The translations under genes were made by a program, and so were the position numbers. This document shows positions 47,643 through 56,613 of a DNA stretch of 64,000 nucleotides, one piece after another (position 1 is the stretch's first letter; every line of letters starts with the position of its first letter). This DNA comes from Variovorax ginsengisoli. GTDB taxonomy: Bacteria; Pseudomonadota; Gammaproteobacteria; Burkholderiales; Burkholderiaceae_C. Location of the stretch: contig NZ_JAUJZH010000014.1 of NCBI RefSeq assembly GCF_030486595.1, forward strand, positions 62,001 to 126,000, in the 5' to 3' direction. Under the pieces are notes generated by a model that searched no databases, was not told the DNA's origin, and saw nothing but the letters and a program-made list of their open reading frames with translations.

Positions 47643-48398
47643 TCAGGCCGAAGCGCCCTCTTCGACTTCGACGAATTCGTCGCCGCTGCCTTCGGCCACG
47701 GCCTTGACCACGTCGTTCACGCCGCTGTTGCGGCCTTCGATGATGGCGTCGGCGATGCCGCGGGCGTACAGCGTGACGGCCTTCGACGAGTCGTCGTTGC
47801 CCGGGATCACGTAGTCGATGCCTTCAGGCGAGTGGTTCGAGTCGACCACACCGATCAGCGGGATGCCCAGCTTCTTGGCTTCGGCGACGGCGATCTTGTG
47901 GAAGCCCACATCGATCACGAAGATGGCGTCGGGCAGTGCGGTCATGTCCTGGATGCCGCCGATGTCCTTTTCCAGCTTGGCGATCTCGCGCGAGAAGGTC
48001 AGCTGCTCTTTCTTGCTCAGGCTGTCGAGGCCGGCTTCCTGCTGGGCCTTCATGTCCTTCAGACGCTTGATCGAGGTCTTGACGGTCTTGAAGTTGGTCA
48101 GCATGCCGCCGAGCCAGCGGGTGTCGACGAAGGGCACGCCGGCGCGACGGGCTTCAGCCGCCACGATTTCGCGGGCCTGGCGCTTGGTGCCGACCATCAG
48201 GATGGTGCCGCGGTTGGCGGTAAGCTGCTTGGCGTACTTCATCGCATCCTGGAACATCGGAAGCGACTTTTCCAGGTTGATGATGTGGATCTTGTTGCGA
48301 TGGCCGAAGATGTACGGGGCCATCTTGGGGTTCCAGAAGCGGGTCTGGTGACCGAAATGGACACCGGCTTCCAGCATTTCGCGCATGGTGGTCGACAT
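47643..48398 (-). CDS. rpsB: 30S ribosomal protein S2
   Basis: Small-subunit protein bound last near the platform. The 251-residue protein starts STTMREMLEAGVHFGHQTRFWNP and has the signatures VDTRWLGGMLTNFKTV and PDAIFVIDVG. The C-terminus is acidic. The start has GGAG eight bases upstream. It opens the long minus-strand block and has a structured leader and an extended -10 promoter, described separately. Confidence 0.98.
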   Translation of the reverse strand: MSTTMREMLEAGVHFGHQTRFWNPKMAPYIFGHRNKIHIINLEKSLPMFQDAMKYAKQLTANRGTILMVGTKRQAREIVAAEARRAGVPFVDTRWLGGMLTNFKTVKTSIKRLKDMKAQQEAGLDSLSKKEQLTFSREIAKLEKDIGGIQDMTALPDAIFVIDVGFHKIAVAEAKKLGIPLIGVVDSNHSPEGIDYVIPGNDDSSKAVTLYARGIADAIIEGRNSGVNDVVKAVAEGSGDEFVEVEEGASA

Positions 48399-48548
48399 AG
48401 GAATAACTCCAAAGGTTGGGTCTAAAATCCAGCCCGTTTTGCGCGTCTTTCCATTCGGGAAAGCCTCACAACACCTTGATTGGGCTGGTTTGCGGATACG
48501 TCTCGCTTGGGCAAGCCTTGGCAAACCTTAGCGGCCAGTGGGCGAAAC
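48399..48548 (-). promoter_or_regulatory. Structured 5' leader of rpsB
   Basis: The 150-base leader between the predicted start point and rpsB can fold. An outer helix pairs CCAGCCC (48429-48435) with GGGCTGG (48482-48488), and an inner hairpin pairs CTTTCC (48447-48452) with GGAAAG (48458-48463). Ribosomal S2 often represses its own mRNA through such a leader, so an autogenous site is proposed. It matches no known motif that I can name with certainty. Confidence 0.45.
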
Positions 48549-48554
48549 CCAAGG

Positions 48555-48563
48555 AGTATAGCA
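48555..48563 (-). promoter_or_regulatory. Extended -10 promoter of rpsB
   Basis: On the minus strand TGCTATACT gives an extended -10 (TG-n-TATACT). The -35 region would fall at about 48578-48583, which reads GGGGGT and is the first bases of the repeat array, far from TTGACA. The extended element would compensate. Confidence 0.6.
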
Positions 48564-48576
48564 CGCCGCGCCCTCG

Positions 48577-48687
48577 CACCCCCTCTTCCCACCCCCTCTT
48601 CCCACCCCCTCTTCCCACCCCCTCTTCCCACCCCCTCTTCCCACCCCCTCTTCCCACCCCCTCTTCCCACCCCCTCTTCCCACCCCC
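48577..48687. repeat. Minisatellite, eight copies of a 13-bp unit
   Basis: The unit CACCCCCTCTTCC repeats eight times without error from 48577 to 48680 and a partial unit runs to 48687. The minus strand is pure purine apart from one T per unit, with G5-T-G3 tracts that could form G-quadruplexes or triplex DNA. Thirteen is not a multiple of three, so it is not a coding repeat. It lies between divergent rpsB and an amidase gene and touches the predicted -35 of rpsB. Confidence 0.95.
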
Positions 48688-48704
48688 CTGCCTGCCCCCT
48701 CACC

Positions 48705-50024
48705 ATGCGCCCAGACCTGCACGCCACCCGCCTCGCCCTGCTGACGAACGCTTCGGACGCACGCACCGAAATGGCGCACAGCCTGGCCTCCGCCGCCGCT
48801 CCGGCCTGCGCTCATGCCTTCACGCGCCTCCTGTCGGAGGAAGCCGCCCGGGAAGCCGTGGCGGCCCGTCCGAGCCAACCGCTCGGCGGGCTGGCTTTCT
48901 CGGTCAAGGACCTGTTCGACGTTGCCGGGCAGCCCACGCCGGCCGGGTCGGTGGTGCTGGCCCATTCGCCGGCCGCCCGCGCCGACGCGGTCGCCGTGGC
49001 GCGCCTGCGGGCCGCCGGCGGCGCCCTGCTGGGCCGCACCAACATGACCGAGTTCGCCTTCTCGGGCGTCGGCATCAACCCGCACCACGGCACGCCAGCC
49101 AACGTCTGCGATCCCGCCACCCCGCGGATCCCTGGCGGCTCCTCGTCCGGCGCCGCGATCTCGGTGGCCAGCGGCGCGGCCTTCGTCGGGCTCGGTTCCG
49201 ATACCGGGGGCTCGATCCGGATCCCGGCGGCGCTCAACGGCATCGTCGGCTTCAAGAGCACCGCCCGGCTGGTGCCGACGCAGGGCGCCCTGCCCCTGTC
49301 GACCACGCTCGACACCGTCTGCGCCATGACGCGCTCGGTGCGGGATGCGGTCACGGCGCACGAAATCCTCGCAGCACGCCGCGTGACGCCGGGCGCCGCG
49401 CCGCTGGCCGCCTACCGCCTGGCCGTGTCACGTTCCCTGTTCCAGGACGGCCTCGACCCCGTGGTCGCCAAGGCCTTCGAACGAAGCCTGGGCCGCCTCG
49501 CCACGGCCGGCGCTCGAATCGAGGAGATCGACCTTCCGGCGCTGGCCGACCTGCCGGCGATCAATGCCACCGGCGGCTTCTCGCCCGCCGAGGGCTACGC
49601 CTGGCACCGCCTGCTGCTGGAGCGCAGCGGCGCCGGCTACGACCCGCGCGTGGCGCGGCGGATCCTGCAGGGCGCGACGATGAAGGCCTACGAGTACCTC
49701 GACCTGGTCCGGGCCCGGCACGAATGGATCGGCCGCATGGAGCGCGCTCTCTCGCCTTTTGACGCCGTGCTGTCGCCCACCGTGCCGGTCACGGCGCCGC
49801 CGATCGCCGAGGTCGCGCCCGGCGAGGCGCGCGATGACGCGTTCTTCCGCCTGAACGCCTTGCTGCTGCGCAACCCCTCGGTGGTCAACATGCTCGACGG
49901 CTGCGCCATTTCGCTGCCTTGCCAGGCCGCGGACGAGTTGCCGGTGGGCCTGATGCTGTGGCATGCGGCCCTGCACGACGACGCCGTGCTCGCCGTCGCC
50001 CGGCAGGTCGAGCGGGCGCTATAA
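48705..50024 (+). CDS. Amidase (amidase-signature family)
   Basis: Amide hydrolase of 439 residues. The Ser-Ser-Lys triad is visible: Lys68 in FSVKDLFDVAG, the cis-Ser in PGGSSSGAAISVASG, and the nucleophile Ser in GSDTGGSIRIPAALNG. The C-terminal part is complete. The substrate is unknown; a GatA role is unlikely because gatB and gatC are absent. The ATG at 48705 follows the repeat array and has no Shine-Dalgarno; a frame open through the array gives a Pro-rich artefact and was rejected. dadA follows 66 bases later. Confidence 0.88.
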   Translation: MRPDLHATRLALLTNASDARTEMAHSLASAAAPACAHAFTRLLSEEAAREAVAARPSQPLGGLAFSVKDLFDVAGQPTPAGSVVLAHSPAARADAVAVARLRAAGGALLGRTNMTEFAFSGVGINPHHGTPANVCDPATPRIPGGSSSGAAISVASGAAFVGLGSDTGGSIRIPAALNGIVGFKSTARLVPTQGALPLSTTLDTVCAMTRSVRDAVTAHEILAARRVTPGAAPLAAYRLAVSRSLFQDGLDPVVAKAFERSLGRLATAGARIEEIDLPALADLPAINATGGFSPAEGYAWHRLLLERSGAGYDPRVARRILQGATMKAYEYLDLVRARHEWIGRMERALSPFDAVLSPTVPVTAPPIAEVAPGEARDDAFFRLNALLLRNPSVVNMLDGCAISLPCQAADELPVGLMLWHAALHDDAVLAVARQVERAL

Positions 50025-50090
50025 AGTCGGCAGGGTCGGCGTGGCTTCTGGAGGAAGCGCCGACCCACAATTTCACCGCCAAAGAAACGA

Positions 50091-51347
50091 ATGAAAATCG
50101 CGATCGTGGGAGCCGGGATCATCGGCGTCACCACAGCATGGGAGCTGGCCTCGGACGGCCACGAGGTGGCCGTCTTCGAGCGCCGCGGCGCCGCCGCCGA
50201 GGAATCGAGCTTCGCCAACGCGGGCGTGGTGGCGCCCGGCTATGTCACCCCCTGGGCCGGCCCGGGCATGCGCGGCAAGGTGCTGCGCTCGCTGCTGTCC
50301 ACGCATGGCGCGATCAAACTGCGCTGGCCCCTGTCGTCCCGGGACCTCGGCTTCATGGCGCGCTGGCAGCGCGCCTGCAAGCTCGAGACCTACCTGGCCA
50401 ACCGCTCGCGGATGCAGCGCCTGGCCTTCTACAGCCGCAACCGCCTGCACGCGATCACCGAGGCCTGCGAACTCGAGTACGAGCGCAGCGACGGCTACAT
50501 GGTGCTGCTGCGTTCCAAGCGCGAGAAAAAACTGGTGCAGGCCGGACTCGACGTGCTGCGGGCCGCGGGCACCAGCTTCCGCGAGCTCGACGCCGACGAG
50601 GCCCGCAAGATCGAGCCGGCGCTCAGCACGGACACGGCGCTGGCCGGCGCGATCCACCTGCCGGACGACGAAGTCGCCAACTGCCGGCAGTTCGCCCTGC
50701 TGCTCAAGTGGGAGGCCGAGGCGCTCGGCGCCCAGTTCCATTTCAATTGCGACCTGGCGCCGATGAACCGGTCGGCCCCGACCTCGCTGTCGCTGGCGGC
50801 GGGTTCCGAGGCGCATCGCTTCGACGCCGTGGTGGTCTGCGCCGGGGTCGACTCGGCCGCGCTGCTGAAGCCGCTGGGCTTGCGCATCCCGCTGGCGCCG
50901 GTGTACGGCCATTCGGTCAGTGCCCAGATCCGCGAGCCGCTCAACGCGCCGCGCAGCGCCGTGATGGACGAGCGCTACAAGGTGGCGATCTCGCGGCTCG
51001 GACTGCGCGTGCGGGTGGCCGGGAGCGCCGAGCTCGGCGGTTCCGGGACCAAGCTGAATCCGGCCTCGCTCCAGACGCTCTACAAGGTACTGCAGGACTG
51101 GTTCCCGGGCGCGGTGACGCTGCGCTCCGGCGTCCAGCAGTGGAAAGGCGCACGCCCGATGCTGCCGGACGGCCCGCCGATCCTCGGCGCCAGCGGCGTG
51201 CCCGGCGTCTGGCTCAACCTCGGCCATGGCTCGAGCGGCTGGGCGCTGTCCTGCGGCAGTGCGCGGGTGCTGGCCGACCTCATCGCCGGCCAGGATCCCG
51301 GCATCGACCTCGAAGGGCTCGGCATCGAGCGCCTGCTGCAACACTGA
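50091..51347 (+). CDS. dadA: D-amino acid dehydrogenase small subunit
   Basis: FAD enzyme that oxidises D-amino acids (mainly D-alanine) to keto acids at the membrane. The 418-residue protein has the Rossmann loop AIVGAGIIGVTTAWELASDG and the DadA segment SSFANAGVVAPGYVTPWAGPG. The family text RPMLPDGPPILGASGVPGVW and LNLGHGSSGWALSCGSARVL near the C-terminus is also present. A racemase gene (dadX) is not adjacent. It follows the amidase and precedes the NAD(P)HX repair gene by nine bases. Confidence 0.93.
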   Translation: MKIAIVGAGIIGVTTAWELASDGHEVAVFERRGAAAEESSFANAGVVAPGYVTPWAGPGMRGKVLRSLLSTHGAIKLRWPLSSRDLGFMARWQRACKLETYLANRSRMQRLAFYSRNRLHAITEACELEYERSDGYMVLLRSKREKKLVQAGLDVLRAAGTSFRELDADEARKIEPALSTDTALAGAIHLPDDEVANCRQFALLLKWEAEALGAQFHFNCDLAPMNRSAPTSLSLAAGSEAHRFDAVVVCAGVDSAALLKPLGLRIPLAPVYGHSVSAQIREPLNAPRSAVMDERYKVAISRLGLRVRVAGSAELGGSGTKLNPASLQTLYKVLQDWFPGAVTLRSGVQQWKGARPMLPDGPPILGASGVPGVWLNLGHGSSGWALSCGSARVLADLIAGQDPGIDLEGLGIERLLQH

Positions 51348-51355
51348 GGCGCCCC

Positions 51356-52828
51356 ATGCACCGCATCACCTCCGCCAGCGCCGGCTACCTGTTCGACATC
51401 GCGGCCACGCGGCGGATCGAGCAGGCGGCCGCGGCCGCCCTGCCGCCCCACACGCTGATGCAGCGCGCCGGCCTGGCGGTGGCGCGCCTCGCCATGGCCA
51501 TCGCGCCGCAGGCACGCACGATCTGGATCGCCTGCGGCCCCGGCAACAACGGCGGCGATGGCTTCGAGGCCGCGGCGCAACTGCGCGCGCGCGGCTTCGC
51601 GCCGGTCGTCAGCTGCATCGGCGACGACGCGCGGCGGCCGGCCGATGCCCGCGCGTCGCTGCAGCGCGCGCGCGACGCCGGTGTTGTCTTTGCCGACACG
51701 CCCCCGGCGCACTGCGAGCTGGTGATCGACGCCCTGCTGGGCATCGGCGCTGCCCGGGCGCCCGATGGCCGGATGCTCGAATGGCTGCAGCGCATGCACG
51801 CCGGCCCCGTGCCGGTGCTGTGCGTGGACACGCCCTCGGGCCTGGACACCGACTCCGGCGTCCTGTCGTTCGAATTTCCGCCCCCGGCGCCAGCGTCGAT
51901 GTCACCTCGTCGACTCTGCCTGAGCCTGTTGACCTTGAAGCCCGGCCTCTTCACCGCGCAAGGGCGCGATGCCGCTGGCGAGGTCTGGTTCGACGACCTG
52001 GGGCTGCCCCCGGGTGCCGAAGCGCCGGTGGCGCGGCTGCCCGGGGCGACGCAGGCCACCGTCCGGCGGCAGTCCTCTCACAAGGGCAGCTACGGCGATG
52101 TCGCGATCGTCGGCGGTGCGCCCGGCATGGCCGGGGCCGCCCTGCTGGCGGCCACGGCCGCGCTCTCGGCCGGCGCCGGGCGGGTCTTCGTCGCCCCCCT
52201 GGACGGCAGCATCGCGCAGATCGACCTGCTGCGGCCCGAGCTGATGTTCCGCCGCCCCGAAGCGCTGGACCTGGGTCCGATGACGGTGGTCTGCGGCTGC
52301 GGCGGCGGCAGCCCGGTCGCCGCCGTGCTGCCGCGCGTGCTCGCCGAGGCGGGCACGCTGGTGCTCGATGCGGACGCCCTCAACGCCGTGGCCGGCGACG
52401 CCGGCCTGCAGGCGCAGCTGCTGGCCCGGCAACAGGCCGGCCGGGCGACGGTCATGACCCCGCATCCGCTCGAGGCGGCGCGCCTGCTCGGCACGAGCAC
52501 CGCGAAGGTCCAGGCCGACCGCCTCGGCGCGGCCTCGCAGCTGGCGGCGCGCTTCGGCGCGGTGGTGGTACTGAAAGGCTCCGGCACGGTCGTCGCCGCA
52601 GCCGGCGAACTGCCGGTGATCAATCACAGCGGCAACGCGCGGCTCGCCACGGCCGGCACCGGCGACGTGCTGGCGGGCATGGTCGGCGCCCGGCTGGCGG
52701 CCGGCCGGCCGGCGCAGGCCGCGGCCTGCGAAGCCGTCTGGACGCACGGCGATCTGGCCGACCGCTGGCCCGCCGGCATCCCGCTCACCGCCGGGGCGCT
52801 GGCGGCCGGTGGCCTGCCCTCGCGCTAG
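51356..52828 (+). CDS. nnrD: Bifunctional NAD(P)HX epimerase/dehydratase
   Basis: Repairs hydrated NADH and NADPH. In 490 residues, the N-terminal YjeF epimerase (NnrE) part has GPGNNGGDGFEAAAQL and VLCVDTPSGLDTDSG, and the C-terminal ribokinase-like dehydratase (NnrD) has SHKGSYGDVAIVGGAPGMAG, VMTPHPLEAARLLG and TAGTGDVLAGMVGARLA. Residues 173-186 (PPPAPASMSPRRLC) are unlike the usual link before SLLTLKPGLFT. The stop overlaps the convergent SDR gene by four bases. Confidence 0.95.
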   Translation: MHRITSASAGYLFDIAATRRIEQAAAAALPPHTLMQRAGLAVARLAMAIAPQARTIWIACGPGNNGGDGFEAAAQLRARGFAPVVSCIGDDARRPADARASLQRARDAGVVFADTPPAHCELVIDALLGIGAARAPDGRMLEWLQRMHAGPVPVLCVDTPSGLDTDSGVLSFEFPPPAPASMSPRRLCLSLLTLKPGLFTAQGRDAAGEVWFDDLGLPPGAEAPVARLPGATQATVRRQSSHKGSYGDVAIVGGAPGMAGAALLAATAALSAGAGRVFVAPLDGSIAQIDLLRPELMFRRPEALDLGPMTVVCGCGGGSPVAAVLPRVLAEAGTLVLDADALNAVAGDAGLQAQLLARQQAGRATVMTPHPLEAARLLGTSTAKVQADRLGAASQLAARFGAVVVLKGSGTVVAAAGELPVINHSGNARLATAGTGDVLAGMVGARLAAGRPAQAAACEAVWTHGDLADRWPAGIPLTAGALAAGGLPSR

Positions 52829-53586
52829 CCTCGCCCGACGAAGGGCATCTTGGTCGCCATGATGGTGTGAAACAACACGTTGGCTTCCAGCGGCAGGTTG
52901 GCCATGTAGAGCACCGATTGCCCGACGATGGCGACATCGATCACGGGCTCGATCGCGATCTCGCCGCTGGCTTGCGGCACGCCCTTGGTCATCCGGGCGG
53001 CCAGTTCGGTCATCGCGTTGCCGACGTCGACCTGTCCGACCGCGATGTCGTACTTGCGACCGTCCAGCGAAGCGGTCTTGGTCAGCCCCTTCACGGCGTG
53101 CTTGGTCGCCGTGTAGGCGATCGAGTTGGGCCGCGGCGTGGTGGCCGAGATCGAGCCGTTGTTGATGATGCGGCCGCCGCGCGGCGTCTGCGTCTTCATG
53201 GTGCGGAAGGCCTGCTGGATGCAGAAGAACATGCCTGTCAGGTTGATGTCGACCACGCCCTGCCACTGCTCGGGCGTCCAGTCCTCGAACGGCCCCGGCG
53301 GGTTGCCGACGCCGGCGTTGTTGAACAGCAGGTCGACGCGCCCGAAGCGTTCGACGGCCGCGTCGAACAGTGCCTTGACCGACGCCGCATCGGCGACGTC
53401 GGTGGGCACCGCCAGGGCCCTGTCACCGGCGCCCGATTCCTTGGCGACCTGCTCCAGCGGCTCCGGCCGGCGGCCGGCCAGCACCACGCTCCAGCCATCG
53501 GCCAGCAAGGCCAGCGCAGCCGCCCGGCCGATGCCGCTGCCGGCGCCCGTGACGACCGCGATGCGGCTTGTCTTGTCTCCACTCAT
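52825..53586 (-). CDS. SDR-family oxidoreductase
   Basis: NAD(P)-dependent classical short-chain dehydrogenase, 253 residues. The nucleotide loop is VVTGAGSGIGRAAALALL, followed by NNAGVGNPPG. The catalytic Ser lies in NGSISATTPRPNS and the Tyr/Lys pair in AYTATKHAVKG. The substrate is unknown. It is downstream of nothing on its strand within 16 bases except rnr, whose stop is at 53603, so it and rnr form a pair with the SDR gene first. Confidence 0.9.
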   Translation of the reverse strand: MSGDKTSRIAVVTGAGSGIGRAAALALLADGWSVVLAGRRPEPLEQVAKESGAGDRALAVPTDVADAASVKALFDAAVERFGRVDLLFNNAGVGNPPGPFEDWTPEQWQGVVDINLTGMFFCIQQAFRTMKTQTPRGGRIINNGSISATTPRPNSIAYTATKHAVKGLTKTASLDGRKYDIAVGQVDVGNAMTELAARMTKGVPQASGEIAIEPVIDVAIVGQSVLYMANLPLEANVLFHTIMATKMPFVGRG

Positions 53587-53602
53587 TCCTGTGCTCCTTG
53601 CT

Positions 53603-55954
53603 TCAGCGGCGCGGCTTGCGCCCCTTCATCTTGTTGGCCGCCTTCTTGACGGCGGTTCTGAATGCCTGCATCGCGGATTGTGGCGCCGCCGCAGCGACGT
53701 GTTCCACCCGCTCGGACCGATCGCCGCGCTCCGCGCGTTCAATGCGCTCGGAGGGTGCCTCGGCCTTGCTGCGCGAGCGCTTGGTCGAGGCCTTGGCCGG
53801 CACGCCGCCGGTGGACGCGCCCTTGTCCTTCATGGCGCGCGCGGTCAGCTCCTCGCCTTCGCGCACCAGGCGGAAATCGATCTTGCGGCCGTCGAGGTCG
53901 ACCCGGCTCACCTGCACCCGGACCCGGGTGCCGATCGCATAGCGGATTCCGGTGCGCTCGCCGCGCAGTTCCTGGCGGTGCTCGTCGAACTTGAAGTACT
54001 CGCCGCCGAGTTCGGTGATGTGGACCAGGCCCTCGACGTACATGGCATCGAGCGTGACGAAGATGCCGAAGGTGGTCGCGGCCGTGACGACGCCGCCGTA
54101 CTCCTCGCCCAGGTGCTCGCGCATGTACTTGCACTTGAGCCAGGCCTCGACGTCGCGGCTGGCCTCGTCGGCGCGCCGTTCGTTGGCGCTGCAGTGCAGG
54201 CCCGCGGCCTCCCAGGCCAGCGTCTCCTTGGTCGGTGCGACGATCGCCTTCTGCGGCTTGCTGGTCGGCGCCTTGACGCGCGAGGCCAGCCGCTTCGCCA
54301 GCTTGGCATGCGCCTCGCCCGGCGTCGGCAGCATCGGCAGCTGGTACTTGGTCTTGCCGAGGATCGCCTTGATCACGCGATGCACCAGCAGGTCGGGATA
54401 GCGGCGGATCGGGCTCGTGAAGTGCGTGTAGGCCTCGTAGGCCAGGCCGAAGTGGCCGCTGTTAATCGGCGTGTAGATGGCCTGCTGCATCGAGCGCAGC
54501 AGCATCGTGTGGATCTGCTGCGAATCGGGCCGGTCCTTGGTCGCCTCGGCGATCGCCTGGAACTCGCCCGGCTTCGGGTCGTCGGTGATCGACAGGCCCA
54601 CGCCCATGGCCTTCAGGTAGCCGCGCAGGATTTCCTTCTTCTCGGGCGTCGGGCCCTCGTGCACACGGTAGAGGCCCGGATGCTTGCCCTCGGCGATGAA
54701 GTCGGCGCTGCAGACGTTGGCCGCCAGCATCGCTTCCTCGATCAGGCGGTGTGCCTCGTTGCGGGTGCGCGGCACGATCTTCTCGATGCGGCCGGCGTCG
54801 TCGCAGATGATCTGCGTCTCGGTGGTCTCGAAGTCGACCGCTCCGCGCTTGGAGCGCTGGTTCAGCAGGGCCCGGTAGACGTCGTGCAGGTTCAGCAGGT
54901 CCTTGACGCGGTCCTTGCGCTTAAGCGCCTCGGGACCTCGGGTGTTGCCGAGGATCGCCGCCACCTCGGTGTAGGTGAAGCGCGCATGGCTCCACATCAC
55001 GGCCGGGTAGAACTGGTAGGCATAGATCTCGCCGTCGGCCGCCACGAGCATGTCGCACACCATGCAAAGACGCTCGACTTCGGGGTTGAGCGAGCACAGG
55101 CCGTTGGACAGCTTCTCGGGCAGCATCGGAATCACGCGGCGCGGGAAGTAGACGCTGGTCGCGCGGTCGTAGGCATCGATGTCGATCGCCGATCCGGTCT
55201 GCACATAGGCGCTGACGTCGGCGATCGCGACCAGCAGGCGCCAGCCCTTGCCGCGGCCGACCTTGGCCGGCTCGCAATACACGGCATCGTCGAAGTCGCG
55301 CGCGTCCTCGCCGTCGATGGTGACCAGCGGCACGTCGGTGAGATCGATGCGGCCGCTCTTGTCGGCCGGGCGCACCTTGTCGGGAATCGCCTTCGCTTCG
55401 GCCAGGCAGGCCTCGGAGAACTCATGCGGCACGCCGTACTTGCGCACCGCGATCTCGATTTCCATGCCCGGGTCGTCGATCTCGCCGAGCACTTCCTTGA
55501 CTCTGCCGACCGGCTGGCCGAACAGCGCGGGCGGCTCGGTGAGCTGCACCACGACCACTTGACCGACCTTCGCGGTGCCGGTCGCGCCCTTCGGAATCAG
55601 GACGTCCTGACCGTAGCGCTTGTCTTCTGGCGCGACCAGCCAGACGCCGCCTTCGTGCAACAGGCGCCCGATGATCGGCTGCTCGGGCCGTTCGATGATT
55701 TCGACCACGCGCCCCTCGGGACGGCCGCGCCGGTCCTGACGCACGATCCGCGCCTTGACGCGGTCCTTGTGCAGCACCGCGCGCATTTCGTTGGGGGGCA
55801 GATAGATGTCGGCATCGCCGTCATCGCGTTGAACGAAACCGTGCCCGTCGCGATGTCCTTGGACGGTTCCTTCAATTTCATCCAGCAAGGCGCCGGAATG
55901 GCCAATATTTTTGATATGATCTCCTTCGTTCCTGAAATTCAAAACCTGCTGCAA
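53603..55954 (-). CDS. rnr: Ribonuclease R
   Basis: Processive 3'-5' exoribonuclease that digests structured RNA and works with tmRNA. The 783-residue frame has two cold-shock domains (GTVQGHRDGHGFVQRDDG), the RNB domain with DGEDARDFDDAVYCE (catalytic Asp residues near 215), and an S1 domain (GGVVTAATTFGIFVTLDAMY). A basic low-complexity tail (720-783) completes it. The frame opens at TTG 55954; an in-frame TTG at 55888 just before LDEIEGT is an alternative. No N-terminal HTH domain like that of E. coli is present. Confidence 0.94.
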   Translation of the reverse strand: MQQVLNFRNEGDHIKNIGHSGALLDEIEGTVQGHRDGHGFVQRDDGDADIYLPPNEMRAVLHKDRVKARIVRQDRRGRPEGRVVEIIERPEQPIIGRLLHEGGVWLVAPEDKRYGQDVLIPKGATGTAKVGQVVVVQLTEPPALFGQPVGRVKEVLGEIDDPGMEIEIAVRKYGVPHEFSEACLAEAKAIPDKVRPADKSGRIDLTDVPLVTIDGEDARDFDDAVYCEPAKVGRGKGWRLLVAIADVSAYVQTGSAIDIDAYDRATSVYFPRRVIPMLPEKLSNGLCSLNPEVERLCMVCDMLVAADGEIYAYQFYPAVMWSHARFTYTEVAAILGNTRGPEALKRKDRVKDLLNLHDVYRALLNQRSKRGAVDFETTETQIICDDAGRIEKIVPRTRNEAHRLIEEAMLAANVCSADFIAEGKHPGLYRVHEGPTPEKKEILRGYLKAMGVGLSITDDPKPGEFQAIAEATKDRPDSQQIHTMLLRSMQQAIYTPINSGHFGLAYEAYTHFTSPIRRYPDLLVHRVIKAILGKTKYQLPMLPTPGEAHAKLAKRLASRVKAPTSKPQKAIVAPTKETLAWEAAGLHCSANERRADEASRDVEAWLKCKYMREHLGEEYGGVVTAATTFGIFVTLDAMYVEGLVHITELGGEYFKFDEHRQELRGERTGIRYAIGTRVRVQVSRVDLDGRKIDFRLVREGEELTARAMKDKGASTGGVPAKASTKRSRSKAEAPSERIERAERGDRSERVEHVAAAAPQSAMQAFRTAVKKAANKMKGRKPRR

Positions 55955-55978
55955 GGATTCATTCCAAGCAGCATGTGG

Positions 55979-56063
<85 letters not shown>

Positions 56064-56078
56064 TAGCGATAGCACAAG

Positions 56079-56113
56079 AACCCCGGCCAGTCTTCGACTT
56101 GCCGGGGTTTTTT
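56079..56113 (+). terminator. Terminator after tRNA-Leu
   Basis: AACCCCGGC and GCCGGGGTT close a 13-base loop and are followed by TTTT. It lies 16 bases after the tRNA end. Confidence 0.92.
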
Positions 56114-56293
56114 GTTTCCAGCGCGCGCACGGCCGACAAACAGCCAGCCACGCTCGCACCACCACGTCCGACGCCGCCCTTCGACGCCCGCAAGCCTTCG
56201 CTCCACGCCATGGTGCGCGCGCCGCACGACATGGCGGTGGCCAAGGACACGGATTCAAGCAAGTGGAACGGGCTTCGTCTCATGAAGTGATGC

Positions 56294-56470
56294 AAGGCGC
56301 CTCTCGCGCGCAAGAGGCATTCCGACATTCTGACGCACGATATCAATGAATGGATCGCGCGCAGCCTGAACATCCGGGTTCGCGCAACGGTGAACCTGGT
56401 GCTCGACCTGATGCGCAGCGTTCAACCATGCGGTCAAGGATCGGAAGTGGATGGAAGTGGGCTCCGGCCG
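56294..56470 (+). pseudogene. Decayed tyrosine-integrase-like fragment
   Basis: Read in one frame the text SDILTHDINEWIARSLNIRV, then ATVNLVLDLMRS, looks like the core-binding (SAM-like) domain of a phage or island integrase. A lost base near 56421 shifts the frame; the other frame continues FNHAVKDRKWMEV, the typical next helix. An in-frame stop at 56288 and absence of the catalytic domain mark it as dead. It sits 230 bases from tRNA-Leu, a common integration site. Region 56114-56293 has no other recognisable content. The call rests on by-eye similarity. Confidence 0.45.
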
Positions 56471-56613
56471 TGAGGCCCGGAGCGCGGGCGGGCTCGCAAG
56501 AGGCCGCTGCGTACGACACAGTAGACGCGCGGTTTTCGCATCTCCATCGGCCGTGACGCCGACCTGCACCTTAACACGTCGACTGCCCGCGTAGGCGCGC
56601 GCCCATGCCCGAC
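56471..56613. other. Non-coding remainder before the SRAP gene
   Basis: About 140 bases between the integrase-like fragment and the stop of the minus-strand SRAP gene. A short Arg/Gly-rich open text follows the fragment but has no clear homology. I see no terminator or repeat here. Confidence 0.4.

Noticed and set aside
48577..48687. CRISPR-like array
   Set aside because: Units are 13 bases and touch one another with no spacers; no cas genes are near.
48480..48704. Open frame through the 13-bp repeats giving a Pro/Ser/Leu-rich N-terminus of the amidase
   Set aside because: The unit is not a multiple of three, no amidase has such an extension, and the ATG at 48705 begins a normal protein.
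48705..50024. GatA subunit of the amidotransferase
   Set aside because: No gatB or gatC in the window and the neighbours are dadA and nnrD; a general amidase is more likely.
56101..56290. 63-residue frame MPGFF... downstream of tRNA-Leu
   Set aside because: It starts in the terminator stem and has no ribosome site; its end is in frame with the dead integrase-like text.
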